Source: Nocardia cyriacigeorgica GUH-2 (lineage in GTDB: Bacteria > Actinomycetota > Actinomycetes > Mycobacteriales > Mycobacteriaceae). Taken from it: a stretch of DNA of 64,000 nt. Below the pieces are notes generated by a model, which worked only from the letters and a program-made list of their open reading frames with translations, was not told the origin of the DNA and did not search any database. Of the stretch, positions 32,225 through 43,862 are shown piece by piece. Location of the stretch: NCBI RefSeq assembly GCF_000284035.1, contig NC_016887.1, positions 4,216,001 to 4,280,000 of the forward strand, in the 5' to 3' direction. A program made the translations under genes and the position numbers. The first letter of the stretch is position 1; the number at the start of each line of letters is the position of its first letter.

Positions 32225-33022
32225 TCAGTTGGTCTGTGGGTCCTGCGCTCGGACCGGCCCGATGCGCCCGGGCGGCCAGATCTTGAACACCGCCTTGCCG
32301 CGCACGTTGTCCACCGGGACCGTGCCCTGGAGTTCGTCGCCGACGTGGGCGCGCGAGTCGGCGGATTCGTTGCGGTTGTCGCCCATCACCCACAGGTGCC
32401 CCTCGGGGACGGTGACCGGGCCGAATACGCGTCCGACCGGGTAGGAGGCGTTCTTCTCACCGGGCACCCAGGGGAAGTCGTCCTCGACGTAGGGCTCGTC
32501 GAGCGGTTTGCCGTCGACCATCACCCGGCCCTGCGCGTCGCAGCATTCCACGGTCTGCCCGCCGACCGCGATCACTCGCTTGACGAGGTCGTTCTCGTCG
32601 GGCGGGACGAGTCCGAAGAAGGAGAAGAAGTTCTGTACTCCGCGCACCACCGGGTTGTCCGAGCGGATGGAGCGGTAGTGGGTGTTCCAGGAGTCGGGGC
32701 CGACGAACACGACGACGTCGCCGGGCTGCGGCTCGCCCCAGTAGTAGCTGAGCTTCTGCACGTAGATGCGGTCGCCGGTGCAGCCGGCGCAGCCGTGCAG
32801 GGTGGGTTCCATCGACTGTGACGGGATGACGTAGGGCCGCCCGACGAAGGTCACCATGAGCGCGGCGATGACCGCCGCGATGACCAGCAGGATCGGCAGC
32901 TCCTGCCAGAAGGGCCGCTGCTTCTTGTCCTTGCGCCCGCCTCGGCCGCGCCGTGCGCGACGCCCCTGCGGTTGCCCGTCGTCTGCACCGGGCACGGTCA
33001 CCGGCCCACTCTCGTCTGCCAC
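32225..33022 (-). CDS. lepB: Signal peptidase I
   Basis: The 265-residue protein has a basic Gly- and Arg-rich cytoplasmic N-terminus (residues 1-38), one transmembrane helix (LPILLVIAAVIAALMVTFV), and the catalytic segments PSQSMEPTL (nucleophile Ser), LVKRVIAVGG (general-base Lys) and WVMGDNRNESADSR. It cleaves Sec-type signal peptides outside the membrane. The HGCAGCTGDRIYV insertion, with two cysteines, follows the Ser motif and is typical of actinobacterial enzymes. Gene order rplS-lepB-rnhB matches mycobacteria. Confidence 0.96.
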   Translation of the reverse strand: MADESGPVTVPGADDGQPQGRRARRGRGGRKDKKQRPFWQELPILLVIAAVIAALMVTFVGRPYVIPSQSMEPTLHGCAGCTGDRIYVQKLSYYWGEPQPGDVVVFVGPDSWNTHYRSIRSDNPVVRGVQNFFSFFGLVPPDENDLVKRVIAVGGQTVECCDAQGRVMVDGKPLDEPYVEDDFPWVPGEKNASYPVGRVFGPVTVPEGHLWVMGDNRNESADSRAHVGDELQGTVPVDNVRGKAVFKIWPPGRIGPVRAQDPQTN

Positions 33023-33034
33023 GCCGAACAGATT

Positions 33035-33070
33035 AGCCCGGCACCGCGAGAATGCGTGCGGTGCCGGGCT
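33035..33070 (-). terminator. Perfect 13-bp hairpin downstream of rplS
   Basis: AGCCCGGCACCGC (33035-33047) and GCGGTGCCGGGCT (33058-33070) are exact inverted copies with a 10-base loop, 67 bases past the rplS stop on the minus strand and just before the lepB start. Read on the minus strand it is followed by a short T-containing stretch. A probable rplS terminator. Confidence 0.8.
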
Positions 33071-33136
33071 ATCCGGGTATTTCTGTGCGCTACGTCCGCT
33101 CCGGAACGGACCGGGGTAGCGGCGCAGAGCAGCAGC

Positions 33137-33478
33137 TCAGCGCTTTTCCTTGATCTTGGCGGCCTTGCCACGCAGGTCGCGCAGGTAGTACAGCTTGGCG
33201 CGGCGGACATCACCACGGGTCACCACGTCGATGTGGTCGATGTTGGGGCTGTGCACCGGGAAGGTGCGCTCCACGCCGACACCGAACGACACCTTGCGGA
33301 CGGTGAAGGTCTCGCGGATACCGCCACCCTGGCGCCGGATGACGACGCCCTTGAAGACCTGGATGCGCTCCTTCGAGCCTTCGATGACCTTCACGTGCAC
33401 ATTGAGGGTGTCACCGGGCCGGAACTCGGGGACATCGCTGCGCAGCGACTTCTCGTCGACGAAGTCAAGGGTGTTCAT
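33137..33478 (-). CDS. rplS: 50S ribosomal protein L19
   Basis: The 113-residue protein reads NTLDFVDEKSLRSDVPEFRPGDTLNVHV, then VFKGVVIRRQGGGIRETFTVRKVSFGVGVERTFPVHSP and ends RRAKLYYLRDLRGKAAKIKEKR, exactly L19. It sits at the subunit interface. Two ATGs are in frame at 33484 and 33478; AGAAGG is best spaced for the second, which gives the usual 113 residues. It has its own 186-base upstream region and a strong terminator, so it is likely transcribed separately. Confidence 0.97.
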   Translation of the reverse strand: MNTLDFVDEKSLRSDVPEFRPGDTLNVHVKVIEGSKERIQVFKGVVIRRQGGGIRETFTVRKVSFGVGVERTFPVHSPNIDHIDVVTRGDVRRAKLYYLRDLRGKAAKIKEKR

Positions 33479-33664
33479 GTTCATCCTTCTGGAGTTCGCG
33501 CGAACAGAGGAACCTGGCGGCACGTGCTCTACCGGTTCATGCTCCGAATAAGGGGTGCGCCGGGGCCGATATCGCCCAGGGCAACCTGTGCATTGTGCCA
33601 GATGGGCGGGGCCGGCCGGAAATCGGCCGGTGCGCCTCGGCTGCCCTACACCCTACCGGCCCCG

Positions 33665-34534
33665 TCAGTGCGGCGTGTCGCGCTCGTGCGACCACAGCGC
33701 GTGGTGGCGGTGCGGCGCCGGAGGGGCGGGCACGACGGTGCGCTGCAGTTCGGCCTCGGCGGCCGAGCGCACGTGTTCGACGTCGGGTTTGCCCGCCACC
33801 AGGTCTTGGACGAAGATCTTGGCGCGAATCACCGGACGCCGGTAGCGCCGTTCCCGCACGATGGCGCGGTACATCAGCCTGCGCCGGTCGCCGTAGCGCC
33901 AGCGGGCCCAGGGCGCTCCCGGCCGGCTCAGCCGCAGCGCCCCGACGACCAGCAGCGGCAGGAAGAACATGCCGAACAGCCCGGTCCAGATCTTGCCCTT
34001 GGCGATCACGATCGCCGCCAGGATGAGGTTCACCACCGCGAACACCACCACCAGGACCCGCGCGGCGATGCTGGGATCGTGGCGGAAATCGTTGATGTCG
34101 AGCAGCCACAGCGGGTGGAAGCCGAGCAGCAGCAATCCGGTGACGGCCAGCGCCACGAACACCGCGTCGACCGAGGTGCGCCCCTGTTCCTCCCAGTACA
34201 CATCGCGAAGGTAGTAGATCAACGCGAACTCGTCGAGCACCAGCGCCGCGCCCACCCCGAACAGGGCTGCCAGCAGGGCGCCGGTGGCGCTGCTGCCGTC
34301 GTCGAAGGTGCTGATCATCCCGAGGCCCGAGGTGAGCACCAGGATCACCCCGAACACCATGTGATGGATGTGGGTGTCACCGGCGCGTAGGTTGCCCGGC
34401 CACCAGCGCACCTGGGCCCGGATCAGCCGCACGCTGACCCGGATCACCAGGAAGCCGAGGATGAACCCGAGCAGGAAGCACAGCAGCGGGAGCCGGCCCT
34501 GCGCGATCACATCGTCGTCGAGCCATCGCCGCAT
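33665..34534 (-). CDS. Conserved integral membrane protein, unknown function
   Basis: A 289-residue protein with about seven hydrophobic segments, starting LPLLCFLLGFILGFLVIRVSV. The motif GDTHIHHMVFGVILVLTSGLG has a His-rich loop entering a helix, and VLDEFALIYYLRDVYWEEQGRTSVDAVF lies between helices. The C-terminal 80 residues are polar and basic. The conserved His and acidic residues hint at metal or lipid chemistry, but no family name was recognised. It lies 27 bases downstream of tex on the same strand. Confidence 0.75.
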   Translation of the reverse strand: MRRWLDDDVIAQGRLPLLCFLLGFILGFLVIRVSVRLIRAQVRWWPGNLRAGDTHIHHMVFGVILVLTSGLGMISTFDDGSSATGALLAALFGVGAALVLDEFALIYYLRDVYWEEQGRTSVDAVFVALAVTGLLLLGFHPLWLLDINDFRHDPSIAARVLVVVFAVVNLILAAIVIAKGKIWTGLFGMFFLPLLVVGALRLSRPGAPWARWRYGDRRRLMYRAIVRERRYRRPVIRAKIFVQDLVAGKPDVEHVRSAAEAELQRTVVPAPPAPHRHHALWSHERDTPH

Positions 34535-34561
34535 GCCTGCCCCCGCTCCCGACTGTGGTGA

Positions 34562-37018
<2,457 letters not shown>

Positions 37019-37083
37019 GACCCGCACACTACCGTCGCCTACCGACAGGCGACCGGCGCCGGGGCCGTCGGACCGCGCTGGGC

Positions 37084-37455
37084 CTATTCGGGCGGCGTCA
37101 CGGTGGTGATGCAGAACGGGTGGCCGGACGGATCCAGCAGCACCCGCCACCGATCACCGGGCTGCATAGGTGCCACGCTGGCGCCCAATTCGACGGCGCG
37201 GTCGACACATTCGTCGAGATCGCGGTCGTCGTCGGCGGCCAGGTCCAGGTGCACGATCGAGGATCCCGGCCAGGCCGGCCGCTGATGGTCGGGGACTCGG
37301 TGCGCGATGAGCGCCAGACCCGACGAGATCCGCACACCCACACTGCTTTCCTTGCGCCACAGCGTCTTTCCGCCGAGCAGATCCAGGTAGAACTGGGCAA
37401 GGGTTTCGGGGTCGGCACTGTCGAGGGACAGTCCGACTACTCGCAACGGCGGCAC
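37084..37455 (-). CDS. VOC family (glyoxalase-like) protein
   Basis: A 123-residue protein of the vicinal-oxygen-chelate fold: LRVVGLSLDSADPETLAQFYLDLLGGKTLWRKES, then SSIVHLDLAADDDRDLDECVDRAVELGASVAP and RWRVLLDPSGHPFCITTV. Actinobacterial glyoxalase-like members of this type have unknown substrates. The GTG at 37455 is preferred because TATACT ends exactly 7 bases before it, a leaderless arrangement; the frame extends ten codons further. It lies 65 bases upstream of tex on the same strand. Confidence 0.85.
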   Translation of the reverse strand: MPPLRVVGLSLDSADPETLAQFYLDLLGGKTLWRKESSVGVRISSGLALIAHRVPDHQRPAWPGSSIVHLDLAADDDRDLDECVDRAVELGASVAPMQPGDRWRVLLDPSGHPFCITTVTPPE

Positions 37456-37462
37456 GGCGGTG

Positions 37463-37468
37463 AGTATA
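37463..37468 (-). promoter_or_regulatory. Probable -10 box (TATACT), leaderless VOC promoter
   Basis: On the minus strand TATACT is followed by 7 bases and then the GTG start at 37455. This near-consensus hexamer with no ribosome site suggests transcription starts at the start codon. Confidence 0.5.
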
Positions 37469-37534
37469 GAGGCGCCGCGGGGCATGCCGGGAACGCGGGG
37501 CCACGGGCGCGCGAACGGCGAATTCCGCGGCGGC

Positions 37535-38392
37535 TCAGGGGATCAGGCCGAGGCGGCGGGCGGTGACGACGGCCTCGTGCCGGGAGTGGGCGTCGAGCTT
37601 GTTCATCGCGCTGCGCAGGTAGCTCTTGACCGTTTCCGGGCCGACGCTCAGACGCTGGGCCGCCTCCTGATTGGAGCAGCCGAGCGCCACCTGGACCAGC
37701 ACATCGAGTTCGCGGCGCGACAGCCGTGGCGCGTCGGCGGCGGGCTCGCCGGACAGCGCTCGGGTGAGCCGGGCGCCGACGGCGTGCAACCGGTCGCGCA
37801 GTGTGGCGTCGGCGGCCGAATGCGCGATATCGCGCAGCTCGGCATGGATATCGCGCAGCTCTTCGACGACGACGCCGCTGCTCGGCTGCGGCGGCGCCGA
37901 GGCGGCTTCCAGCAACCGCAGCCGCCGGTCCACTTCGTCGCGAATGGCGATCTCGGTGGCGAGCCTGCGGCCGGCCTGCATCAACGCGTCCGCGGTGCGG
38001 TCGCCGAGGGCGCCGGTGCCGCGGGTGGCCGCGTACAGCACCGCGCGCGGGTTGTCGTCGACCACCACGGGCACGGCGACGACCGATCGGATGCCTTCGC
38101 CGACCACCGGGCCGTCGTAGTGGTGGGTGATGGTCGGCGCGTTGCGGTAGTCGGCGACCAGCCCGGGCCGCCCGGAGTCCATCACCTGCCCGCCCAGCCC
38201 GGAGGTCCGCAGCACTGACAGCCCGCGCAGGCCGTTGGTGCGGACGCCGAAGAATTCGCTCAGCAGCAGGGTGTCGGCGTGCACCTCGCCGCCGAAGAGC
38301 ACCGGGACCCCGGTCACGCCCGCGACCCGGCGGATCTCGGCGCGCAGGGCGTCGCCGTCGCGGGGGCGCAGCAGCGGTGAGGGGTCGGTCAT
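37535..38392 (-). CDS. GAF-domain LuxR-type transcriptional regulator
   Basis: The 285-residue protein has an N-terminal GAF-like sensory region (about residues 15-150, with PVLFGGEVHADTLLLSEFFGVRTNGLRGL and EGIRSVVAVPVVVDDNPRAVLYAATR), a linker, and a C-terminal LuxR helix-turn-helix (LSRRELDVLVQVALGCSNQEAAQRLSVGPETVKSYLRSAMNKL). ATG at 38392 has AAGGGG at 8 bases. It is divergent from two acyl-CoA ligase genes and probably regulates them; the 97-base interval contains AGGTGTGACCT. Confidence 0.88.
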   Translation of the reverse strand: MTDPSPLLRPRDGDALRAEIRRVAGVTGVPVLFGGEVHADTLLLSEFFGVRTNGLRGLSVLRTSGLGGQVMDSGRPGLVADYRNAPTITHHYDGPVVGEGIRSVVAVPVVVDDNPRAVLYAATRGTGALGDRTADALMQAGRRLATEIAIRDEVDRRLRLLEAASAPPQPSSGVVVEELRDIHAELRDIAHSAADATLRDRLHAVGARLTRALSGEPAADAPRLSRRELDVLVQVALGCSNQEAAQRLSVGPETVKSYLRSAMNKLDAHSRHEAVVTARRLGLIP

Positions 38393-38489
38393 GGGAGTCA
38401 CCCCTTTTCGGGGGTAGTGCCGGGTCAGGTGTGACCTACATCCTATGGCAACAGCCCGGTGAGCTGGATCACGACCGAGGAGATGCGAG

Positions 38490-40115
38490 ATGGGGATCGA
38501 CCCGAACGCGCGGGTGCGCGAGCTGCTGGAGTGTTATGACCGCGCCGATGCGAGCGCGGCCTGGCTGCTGTGTGACCGGCATCCGGCCGATGCCGTCGCC
38601 TTCACCGTCATCGACAGCGATCTGTCGTCGACGGATCTGACCTACGGCCAGTTGCGCGCGAAGTCCGAACGTTTCGCGGCGGCATTGGCGCGGCTCGGAG
38701 TCGAACCGGGTGACCGGGTCGCCACGCTGATGGCGAAGTCCGAAGACCTGGTGGTGGCCCTGCTCGGGATCTGGCGGCGCGGTGCGGTGCATGTTCCGCT
38801 GTTCACCGCGTTCGCGCCGCCGGCGATCGCGTTCCGGCTGGCCGCCAGCGGCGCCTCGATCGTGATCACCGATCCGGATCAGGCGAGCAAGCTGGCGCCG
38901 GGCGACGATATCCCCGCCGATCCGCCGTGGCGCGTCATCGTCACCGGTGACGATCCGGCGCCGGACAAGCTGCGGATGCGCGATCTGATGACCGCCGACG
39001 CGGCGGTGGAGCCCGCCGTGGCGGTCGGCGGCGACGGCCTGCTGGTCCAGTTGTTCACCAGCGGCACCACCGGCACGCCGAAGGGTGTGCCGATCCCGGT
39101 GCGGGCACTGGCGTCGTTCCACGCCTATCAAGAATTCGCGCTCGACGTGCGTCCGGACGACGTGTTCTGGAACGCCGCCGACCCGGGCTGGGCCTACGGC
39201 CTCTACTACGCGATCCTCGGTCCGCTGGCGAGCGGTATCCGCAGCCTGCTGCTGCACGCGGGCTTCTCCCCCGCGCTGACCTGGCAGGTCATGGACACCT
39301 TCGGAGTCACCAATTTCGCGGCCGCGCCCACGGTCTATCGCGCGCTGCGCGCCGACAGCGCGACGGCACCGAAGCTGCGGCTGCGCCGGGCGTCGTCGGC
39401 GGGTGAGCCGCTGACGCCCGAGGTGGTGGCCTGGTCCGCGGACACCCTCGGCGTCGCGGTGCGCGACCACTACGGCCAGACCGAGCACGGCATGGTGATC
39501 TGCAATGCCTGGCACGACGACCTGAACACCGAGGCACCCGCGGGCTCGATGGGCCGTTCGCTGCCCGGCTGGGCGTGTGCGGTGCTCGCCGACGACGCCG
39601 ACGTCGAGGCGCCGACCGGGCAACTCGGCCGCATCGCCATCGATACCGAACGCAGCCCGCTGCTGTGGTTCCTCGGCTACCTCGACGCGCCCGAGCGCAC
39701 CGCGCAGCGCTACACCCCCGATGGGCGCTGGTACCTCACCGGTGACGCGGGCTCGCAGGACGCCGACGGTTTCTTCCACTTCTCCGCCCGCGACGACGAC
39801 GTCATCATCATGGCCGGTTACCGAATCGGCCCGTTCGAGGTGGAAAGCGTGCTGGTCATGCACGAAGACGTCGCCGAGGCGGCCGTGGTCGGCCTGCCCG
39901 ACGAACTGCGCGGTGAGGTGCTCGAAGCGTTCGTTGTGCTGCGCGAGGGCGTCACCGGCAGCGCCGAACTGGAGGCCGAACTCCAGACGCTGGTGAAGAA
40001 GAAGTTCGCCGCGCACGCCTATCCGCGGCGAGTGCATTTCGTGCCGAGCCTGCCGAAAACACCCAGCGGCAAGGTGCAACGGTTCCTGCTGCGTCAGCAG
40101 GAGGTGCGGTCATGA
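38490..40115 (+). CDS. AMP-dependent acyl-CoA synthetase (acetyl/medium-chain type)
   Basis: The 541-residue adenylate-forming enzyme has the P-loop LLVQLFTSGTTGTPKGVPIP, A5 motif DHYGQTEHGM, A7 GRWYLTGDAGSQDADGF, A8 MAGYRIGPFEVESVLV and the catalytic lysine in TPSGKVQRFLL. The segment DVFWNAADPGWAYGLYYAILGPL recalls acetyl- and medium-chain acyl-CoA synthetases (ACSM-like). It activates a carboxylic acid to its CoA thioester. GAGGAG precedes the ATG. Its end overlaps the next ligase gene by ATGA. Confidence 0.92.
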   Translation: MGIDPNARVRELLECYDRADASAAWLLCDRHPADAVAFTVIDSDLSSTDLTYGQLRAKSERFAAALARLGVEPGDRVATLMAKSEDLVVALLGIWRRGAVHVPLFTAFAPPAIAFRLAASGASIVITDPDQASKLAPGDDIPADPPWRVIVTGDDPAPDKLRMRDLMTADAAVEPAVAVGGDGLLVQLFTSGTTGTPKGVPIPVRALASFHAYQEFALDVRPDDVFWNAADPGWAYGLYYAILGPLASGIRSLLLHAGFSPALTWQVMDTFGVTNFAAAPTVYRALRADSATAPKLRLRRASSAGEPLTPEVVAWSADTLGVAVRDHYGQTEHGMVICNAWHDDLNTEAPAGSMGRSLPGWACAVLADDADVEAPTGQLGRIAIDTERSPLLWFLGYLDAPERTAQRYTPDGRWYLTGDAGSQDADGFFHFSARDDDVIIMAGYRIGPFEVESVLVMHEDVAEAAVVGLPDELRGEVLEAFVVLREGVTGSAELEAELQTLVKKKFAAHAYPRRVHFVPSLPKTPSGKVQRFLLRQQEVRS

Positions 40116-41737
40116 CGACTCCGCTGCCCAGCTACAGCTCCGGAATCTCCGACACCCCGCTGCTCGGCGACACCATCGGCGCGAACCTGGACCGCACCGC
40201 GGCCGCGTTCGGTGACCGGGAAGCCTTGGTGGACTGCCCGTCCGGGCGTCGCTGGACCTACCGTGAATTGCGCGCCGCCGTAGACTCGCTGGCCAGCGGA
40301 CTGGCCGGGCGCGGCATCGTCGCCGGTGACCGGGTGGGCATCTGGGCGCCGAATTGCCCGGAGTGGTTTCTCATCCAGTACGCGACCGCGAAGATCGGCG
40401 CGATCCTGGTCAATATCAATCCCGCCTACCGCACCAGCGAATTGGAATACGTGCTCGGGCAAGCCGGCGTGCGGATGCTGGTGTCCGCGCCGGAGTTCAA
40501 GACCTCGAACTACGTGGCGATGATCGAGCAGGTGCGGCCGGAATGCCCGGGCCTGGAACAGGTGCTGATTCTGGGTACGCCGGAATGGGAAGCGCTCGCG
40601 GCCACGGCCGCCGACCACGAACTCCTGACGACGCGGGCGGCCGAGCTGTCCATGGACGACGCCATCAATATCCAATACACCTCGGGAACAACCGGTTTCC
40701 CGAAGGGCGCGACACTCAGCCACCACAACATCCTCAACAACGGCTATTTCGTCGGGGAGTTGTGCGGTTACACCGAAGAGGACCGGATCTGCGTTCCGGT
40801 GCCGTTCTATCACTGCTTCGGCATGGTGATGGGCAATCTGGCGGCCACCAGTCACGGTGCGGCGATCGTCATTCCGGCGCCGTCGTTCCAGCCGGCCGCG
40901 ACCCTCGCCGCGGTGGAGGCCGAACGCTGCACCTCGCTCTACGGTGTGCCGACCATGTTCATCGACATGCTGGCGCAGCTGGAGGATTCGGCGGCGGACC
41001 TGTCCACGTTGCGCACCGGCATCATGGCCGGCTCACCCTGCCCGGTCGAGGTGATGAAACGCGTCATCGACCGGATGGGCATGAGCGAAGTGTGCACCTG
41101 CTACGGCATGACCGAGACCTCGCCGGTGTCCACCCAGACCCGCCGCGACGACAGCATCGACCGTCGCACCGCGACCGTCGGCCGGGTCGGCCCGCACCTC
41201 GAGATCAAGATCGTCGACCCGGTGACCGGGCGCACGGTGCCACGCGGTGAGCCCGGTGAGCTGTGCACCCGCGGCTATTCGGTGATGCTCGGATATTGGA
41301 ACGATCCCGACCGCACAGCCGAAGCCATCGACGCGGCCCGCTGGATGCACACCGGGGATATCGGCGTCATGGACGAAGACGGGTACGTCGCCGTCACCGG
41401 GCGGATCAAGGACATGGTGATCCGCGGTGGGGAAAACATCTACCCCCGCGAAATCGAGGAATTCCTCTACACCCACCCCGACATTCTCGACGCCCAGGTG
41501 ATCGGTGTCCCCGACCCGAAATACGGCGAGGAACTCATGGCATGGGTCCGCCTACGCGAGGGAGCGGCCCCGCTCGACGCCGACGCCCTGCGCGTGTTCT
41601 GCGCCGGCAAACTCGCGCATTTCAAGGTCCCGCGTTATGTGCACGTCGTGGACGAGTTCCCGATGACCGTCACCGGGAAGGTACGCAAGGCCGAAATGCG
41701 AGAAATGGCACGGTCATTGCTCGGACTCTCCGAGTAA
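40112..41737 (+). CDS. Fatty-acyl-CoA ligase (FadD-like)
   Basis: The 541-residue enzyme shows YTSGTTGFPKGATLSHHNILNNGYFVG (P-loop), TCYGMTETSPVS, DEDGYVAVTGRIKDMVIRGGENIYPREIEEFLYTHP, and the lysine motif TVTGKVRKAEMRE. This is a long- or medium-chain acyl-CoA synthetase of the FadD/YngI type. It is translationally coupled (ATGA, 40112-40115) to the preceding ligase, so both are expressed together, probably for uptake and catabolism of one or several carboxylic acids. It ends 6 bases from the convergent trmD stop. Confidence 0.93.
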   Translation: MTTPLPSYSSGISDTPLLGDTIGANLDRTAAAFGDREALVDCPSGRRWTYRELRAAVDSLASGLAGRGIVAGDRVGIWAPNCPEWFLIQYATAKIGAILVNINPAYRTSELEYVLGQAGVRMLVSAPEFKTSNYVAMIEQVRPECPGLEQVLILGTPEWEALAATAADHELLTTRAAELSMDDAINIQYTSGTTGFPKGATLSHHNILNNGYFVGELCGYTEEDRICVPVPFYHCFGMVMGNLAATSHGAAIVIPAPSFQPAATLAAVEAERCTSLYGVPTMFIDMLAQLEDSAADLSTLRTGIMAGSPCPVEVMKRVIDRMGMSEVCTCYGMTETSPVSTQTRRDDSIDRRTATVGRVGPHLEIKIVDPVTGRTVPRGEPGELCTRGYSVMLGYWNDPDRTAEAIDAARWMHTGDIGVMDEDGYVAVTGRIKDMVIRGGENIYPREIEEFLYTHPDILDAQVIGVPDPKYGEELMAWVRLREGAAPLDADALRVFCAGKLAHFKVPRYVHVVDEFPMTVTGKVRKAEMREMARSLLGLSE

Positions 41738-41743
41738 GGCTTG

Positions 41744-42460
41744 TCAGTCCGGCTGGTCGGCGTCGCGCAGCAGATCCGGGCGACGTTCGCGCGTGCGGAT
41801 CAACGACTGCTCCCGCCGCCAGGCGGCGACCTTCGCATGATCGCCGGACAGCAGCACCGGTGGCACGTCGAGGCCGCGCCAGCTCACCGGACGGGTGTAG
41901 CTGGGGCCTTCCAGCAGACCGAGACCGTCTTGGCCCTCCGCGACGGAGAACGAATCCTCTTGGTGGGATTGCTGATTGCCGAGCACACCGGGCAGCAGGC
42001 GGACCACGGCCTCGGTCATCACCAGGACCGCGGCCTCACCGCCGATCAGCACGTAATCGCCGATGCTGACCTCTTCGACGCGGACCCGGCGCGCGGCGTC
42101 GTCGAAGACGCGCTGGTCGATGCCTTCGTAGCGGCCGCAGGCGAAGACCAGATGCCGCTCGGCGGCCCAGCGGTGCGCGGTGGCCTGGGTGAAGGGGACG
42201 CCGGCGGGGGTCGGGACGACCAGTAGCGCGTCGTCGGGGCAGACCTCATCGAGGGCATCGCCCCACACGGTGGGTTTCATGACCATGCCCGGGCCGCCGC
42301 CGTAGGGCGAATCATCGACGGATTTGTGCACGTCATGGGTCCAGCGACGCAGGTCGTGCACGTCGACGGAGATCAGGCCCTTGTCAATGGCCTTGCCGAG
42401 CAGCGCGGTGCGCAGCGGCTCCAGATACTCCGGAAAGATGGTGACCACGTCGATCTTCAT
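41744..42460 (-). CDS. trmD: tRNA (guanine-37-N1)-methyltransferase
   Basis: The 238-residue SPOUT enzyme has KIDVVTIFPEYLEPLRTALLGKAI, DDSPYGGGPGMVMKP, and the knot region ACGRYEGIDQRVFDDAARRVRVEEVSIGDYVLIGGEAAVLVMTEAV. It methylates G37 of tRNAs next to the anticodon and prevents frameshifting. It is the last gene of the rpsP-KH-rimM-trmD operon, starting 13 bases after the rimM stop. Confidence 0.97.
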   Translation of the reverse strand: MKIDVVTIFPEYLEPLRTALLGKAIDKGLISVDVHDLRRWTHDVHKSVDDSPYGGGPGMVMKPTVWGDALDEVCPDDALLVVPTPAGVPFTQATAHRWAAERHLVFACGRYEGIDQRVFDDAARRVRVEEVSIGDYVLIGGEAAVLVMTEAVVRLLPGVLGNQQSHQEDSFSVAEGQDGLGLLEGPSYTRPVSWRGLDVPPVLLSGDHAKVAAWRREQSLIRTRERRPDLLRDADQPD

Positions 42461-42473
42461 GGCCTCGACCGCC

Positions 42474-42998
42474 TCATTCGGGATCCAGCAGGCCCTCGGG
42501 CGGATCGATCACGACCAGTCCGTCGGCCACCGACACGGTGGGCACGATCGCCATGACGAACGGGATCAGGATCTCGCGGCCGTCGTCGGCGGCCCGCACC
42601 GACAGCAATTCACCTGCCGCCGAATGCAATACCTCGGTGACCGTGCCGATCACGGTGCCGTCGGCGAGTTCGACGCGCAGGCCCTCGAGCTCGTGGTCGT
42701 AGAACTCGTCGGGATCCTGCGAGGGCCCGAGGTCGTCGCTGTCGACCAGGAACAGCGTGCCGCGCAGGGCGTCGGCGGCGGTGCGGTCGTCGACGCCGGC
42801 CAGTTGCACGAGGAGCCGGCCCGAGTGTTCCCGGGCCGACTCCACCGTGAATTCACGAACTTCCTTCGATCGAGCCAGCCGTCCGCGCAGCGTCGAACCG
42901 GGTGCGAAACGCTCCTCCGGCTCGTCGGTGCGCACCTCGACGACCAGCTCACCGCGCACGCCGTGCGACTTGGCGACACGACCTACGACGAGTTCCAT
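42474..42998 (-). CDS. rimM: Ribosome maturation factor RimM
   Basis: The 174-residue protein begins ELVVGRVAKSHGVRGELVVEVRTDEPEERFAPGSTL, the typical RimM start, with a PRC-barrel C-terminal domain (DELYDHELEGLRVE-like FYDHELEGLRVELADGTVIG) ending in ADGLVVIDPPEGLLD. It assists 30S head maturation through S19. The ATG shares one base with the stop of the KH gene (TGATG), so translation is coupled. Confidence 0.96.
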   Translation of the reverse strand: MELVVGRVAKSHGVRGELVVEVRTDEPEERFAPGSTLRGRLARSKEVREFTVESAREHSGRLLVQLAGVDDRTAADALRGTLFLVDSDDLGPSQDPDEFYDHELEGLRVELADGTVIGTVTEVLHSAAGELLSVRAADDGREILIPFVMAIVPTVSVADGLVVIDPPEGLLDPE

Positions 42999-43240
42999 CA
43001 GGCGTCGGTGTCCACCACGTCGACCCGGATGCCCCGGCCGCCGATGCCGGCGACGAGGGTGCGCAGGGCGGTCGCGGTACGTCCACCGCGGCCGATCACC
43101 TTGCCCAGGTCATCGGGATGGACGTGCACCTCGACGGTGCGTCCGCGGCGGCCGGTGATCAGCTCGACGCGCACGTCATCGGGGTTGGCGACGATGCCGC
43201 GAACGAGGTGTTCGACGGCATCGGCGACGACTGCACTCAT
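42998..43240 (-). CDS. khpA: KH-domain RNA-binding protein (KhpA/YlqC)
   Basis: An 80-residue protein with one KH domain: VVADAVEHLVRGIVANPDDVRVEL, the GKVIGRGGRTATALRTLV loop carrying the GXXG motif (IGRGG), and a final RIDVVDTD strand. KhpA proteins bind RNA and, with KhpB, affect division and cell-wall synthesis in other Gram-positives. It is located between rpsP and rimM, with one-base overlaps on both sides (TAATG and TGATG). Confidence 0.94.
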   Translation of the reverse strand: MSAVVADAVEHLVRGIVANPDDVRVELITGRRGRTVEVHVHPDDLGKVIGRGGRTATALRTLVAGIGGRGIRVDVVDTDA

Positions 43241-43677
43241 TACTCGGCGGCCTCGGCCGACTCGGCACCCTCAGCGGCCTCGTCCTTCTTGGCGGCCTTC
43301 TTCTTGGGGGTGACGGCTTCGGCGACCGGCTCGTTGTCGGCGGCGGCCAGCGCGGCGTTGAACAGGTCCAGCTTGGACGGCTTGGCGTCCTTGACCTTCA
43401 GGGTGCCCTCGGCGCCCGGCAGACCCTTGAACTTCTGCCAGTCACCGGTGATCTCCAGCAGCCGCTGCACCGGCTCGGTCGGCTGCGCGCCGACACCCAG
43501 CCAGTACTGCACCCGCTCGGAATCGATCTCGATCAGCGAGGGCTCTTCCTTCGGGTGGTACTTGCCGATGGACTCGATGGCCCGGCCGTCACGACGGGTG
43601 CGGGCGTCCGCGACGACGACGCGGTACTGCGGGTTGCGGATCTTGCCCATGCGGGTGAGCTTGATGCGAACAGCCAT
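43240..43677 (-). CDS. rpsP: 30S ribosomal protein S16
   Basis: The 145-residue protein starts AVRIKLTRMGKIRNPQYRVVVADARTRRDGRAIESIGKYHPKEEPSLIEI with the S16 core of about 85 residues. A long charged extension (AVTPKKKAAKKDEAAEGAESAEAAE) follows, as is usual in actinobacteria. It is the first gene of the operon; its promoter should lie in the 185 bases between its start and the TetR remnant. Confidence 0.97.
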   Translation of the reverse strand: MAVRIKLTRMGKIRNPQYRVVVADARTRRDGRAIESIGKYHPKEEPSLIEIDSERVQYWLGVGAQPTEPVQRLLEITGDWQKFKGLPGAEGTLKVKDAKPSKLDLFNAALAAADNEPVAEAVTPKKKAAKKDEAAEGAESAEAAE

Positions 43678-43862
43678 TGCTGATCTACCTTTCAGGGTTG
43701 GTCACGACGCAATTCGGCGACCCGCATGGTCTGCGAGCCCGGTTTTGCGAATGAAGTGTGTGACCGCCGCGCGGTGCGTAACCGGAGACGGGCTGACACT
43801 GTCCATACGGACGATCGACCATTCTGCCAGAAGCCAGGGCCGCCCCGGAAATCGGTCCGGCG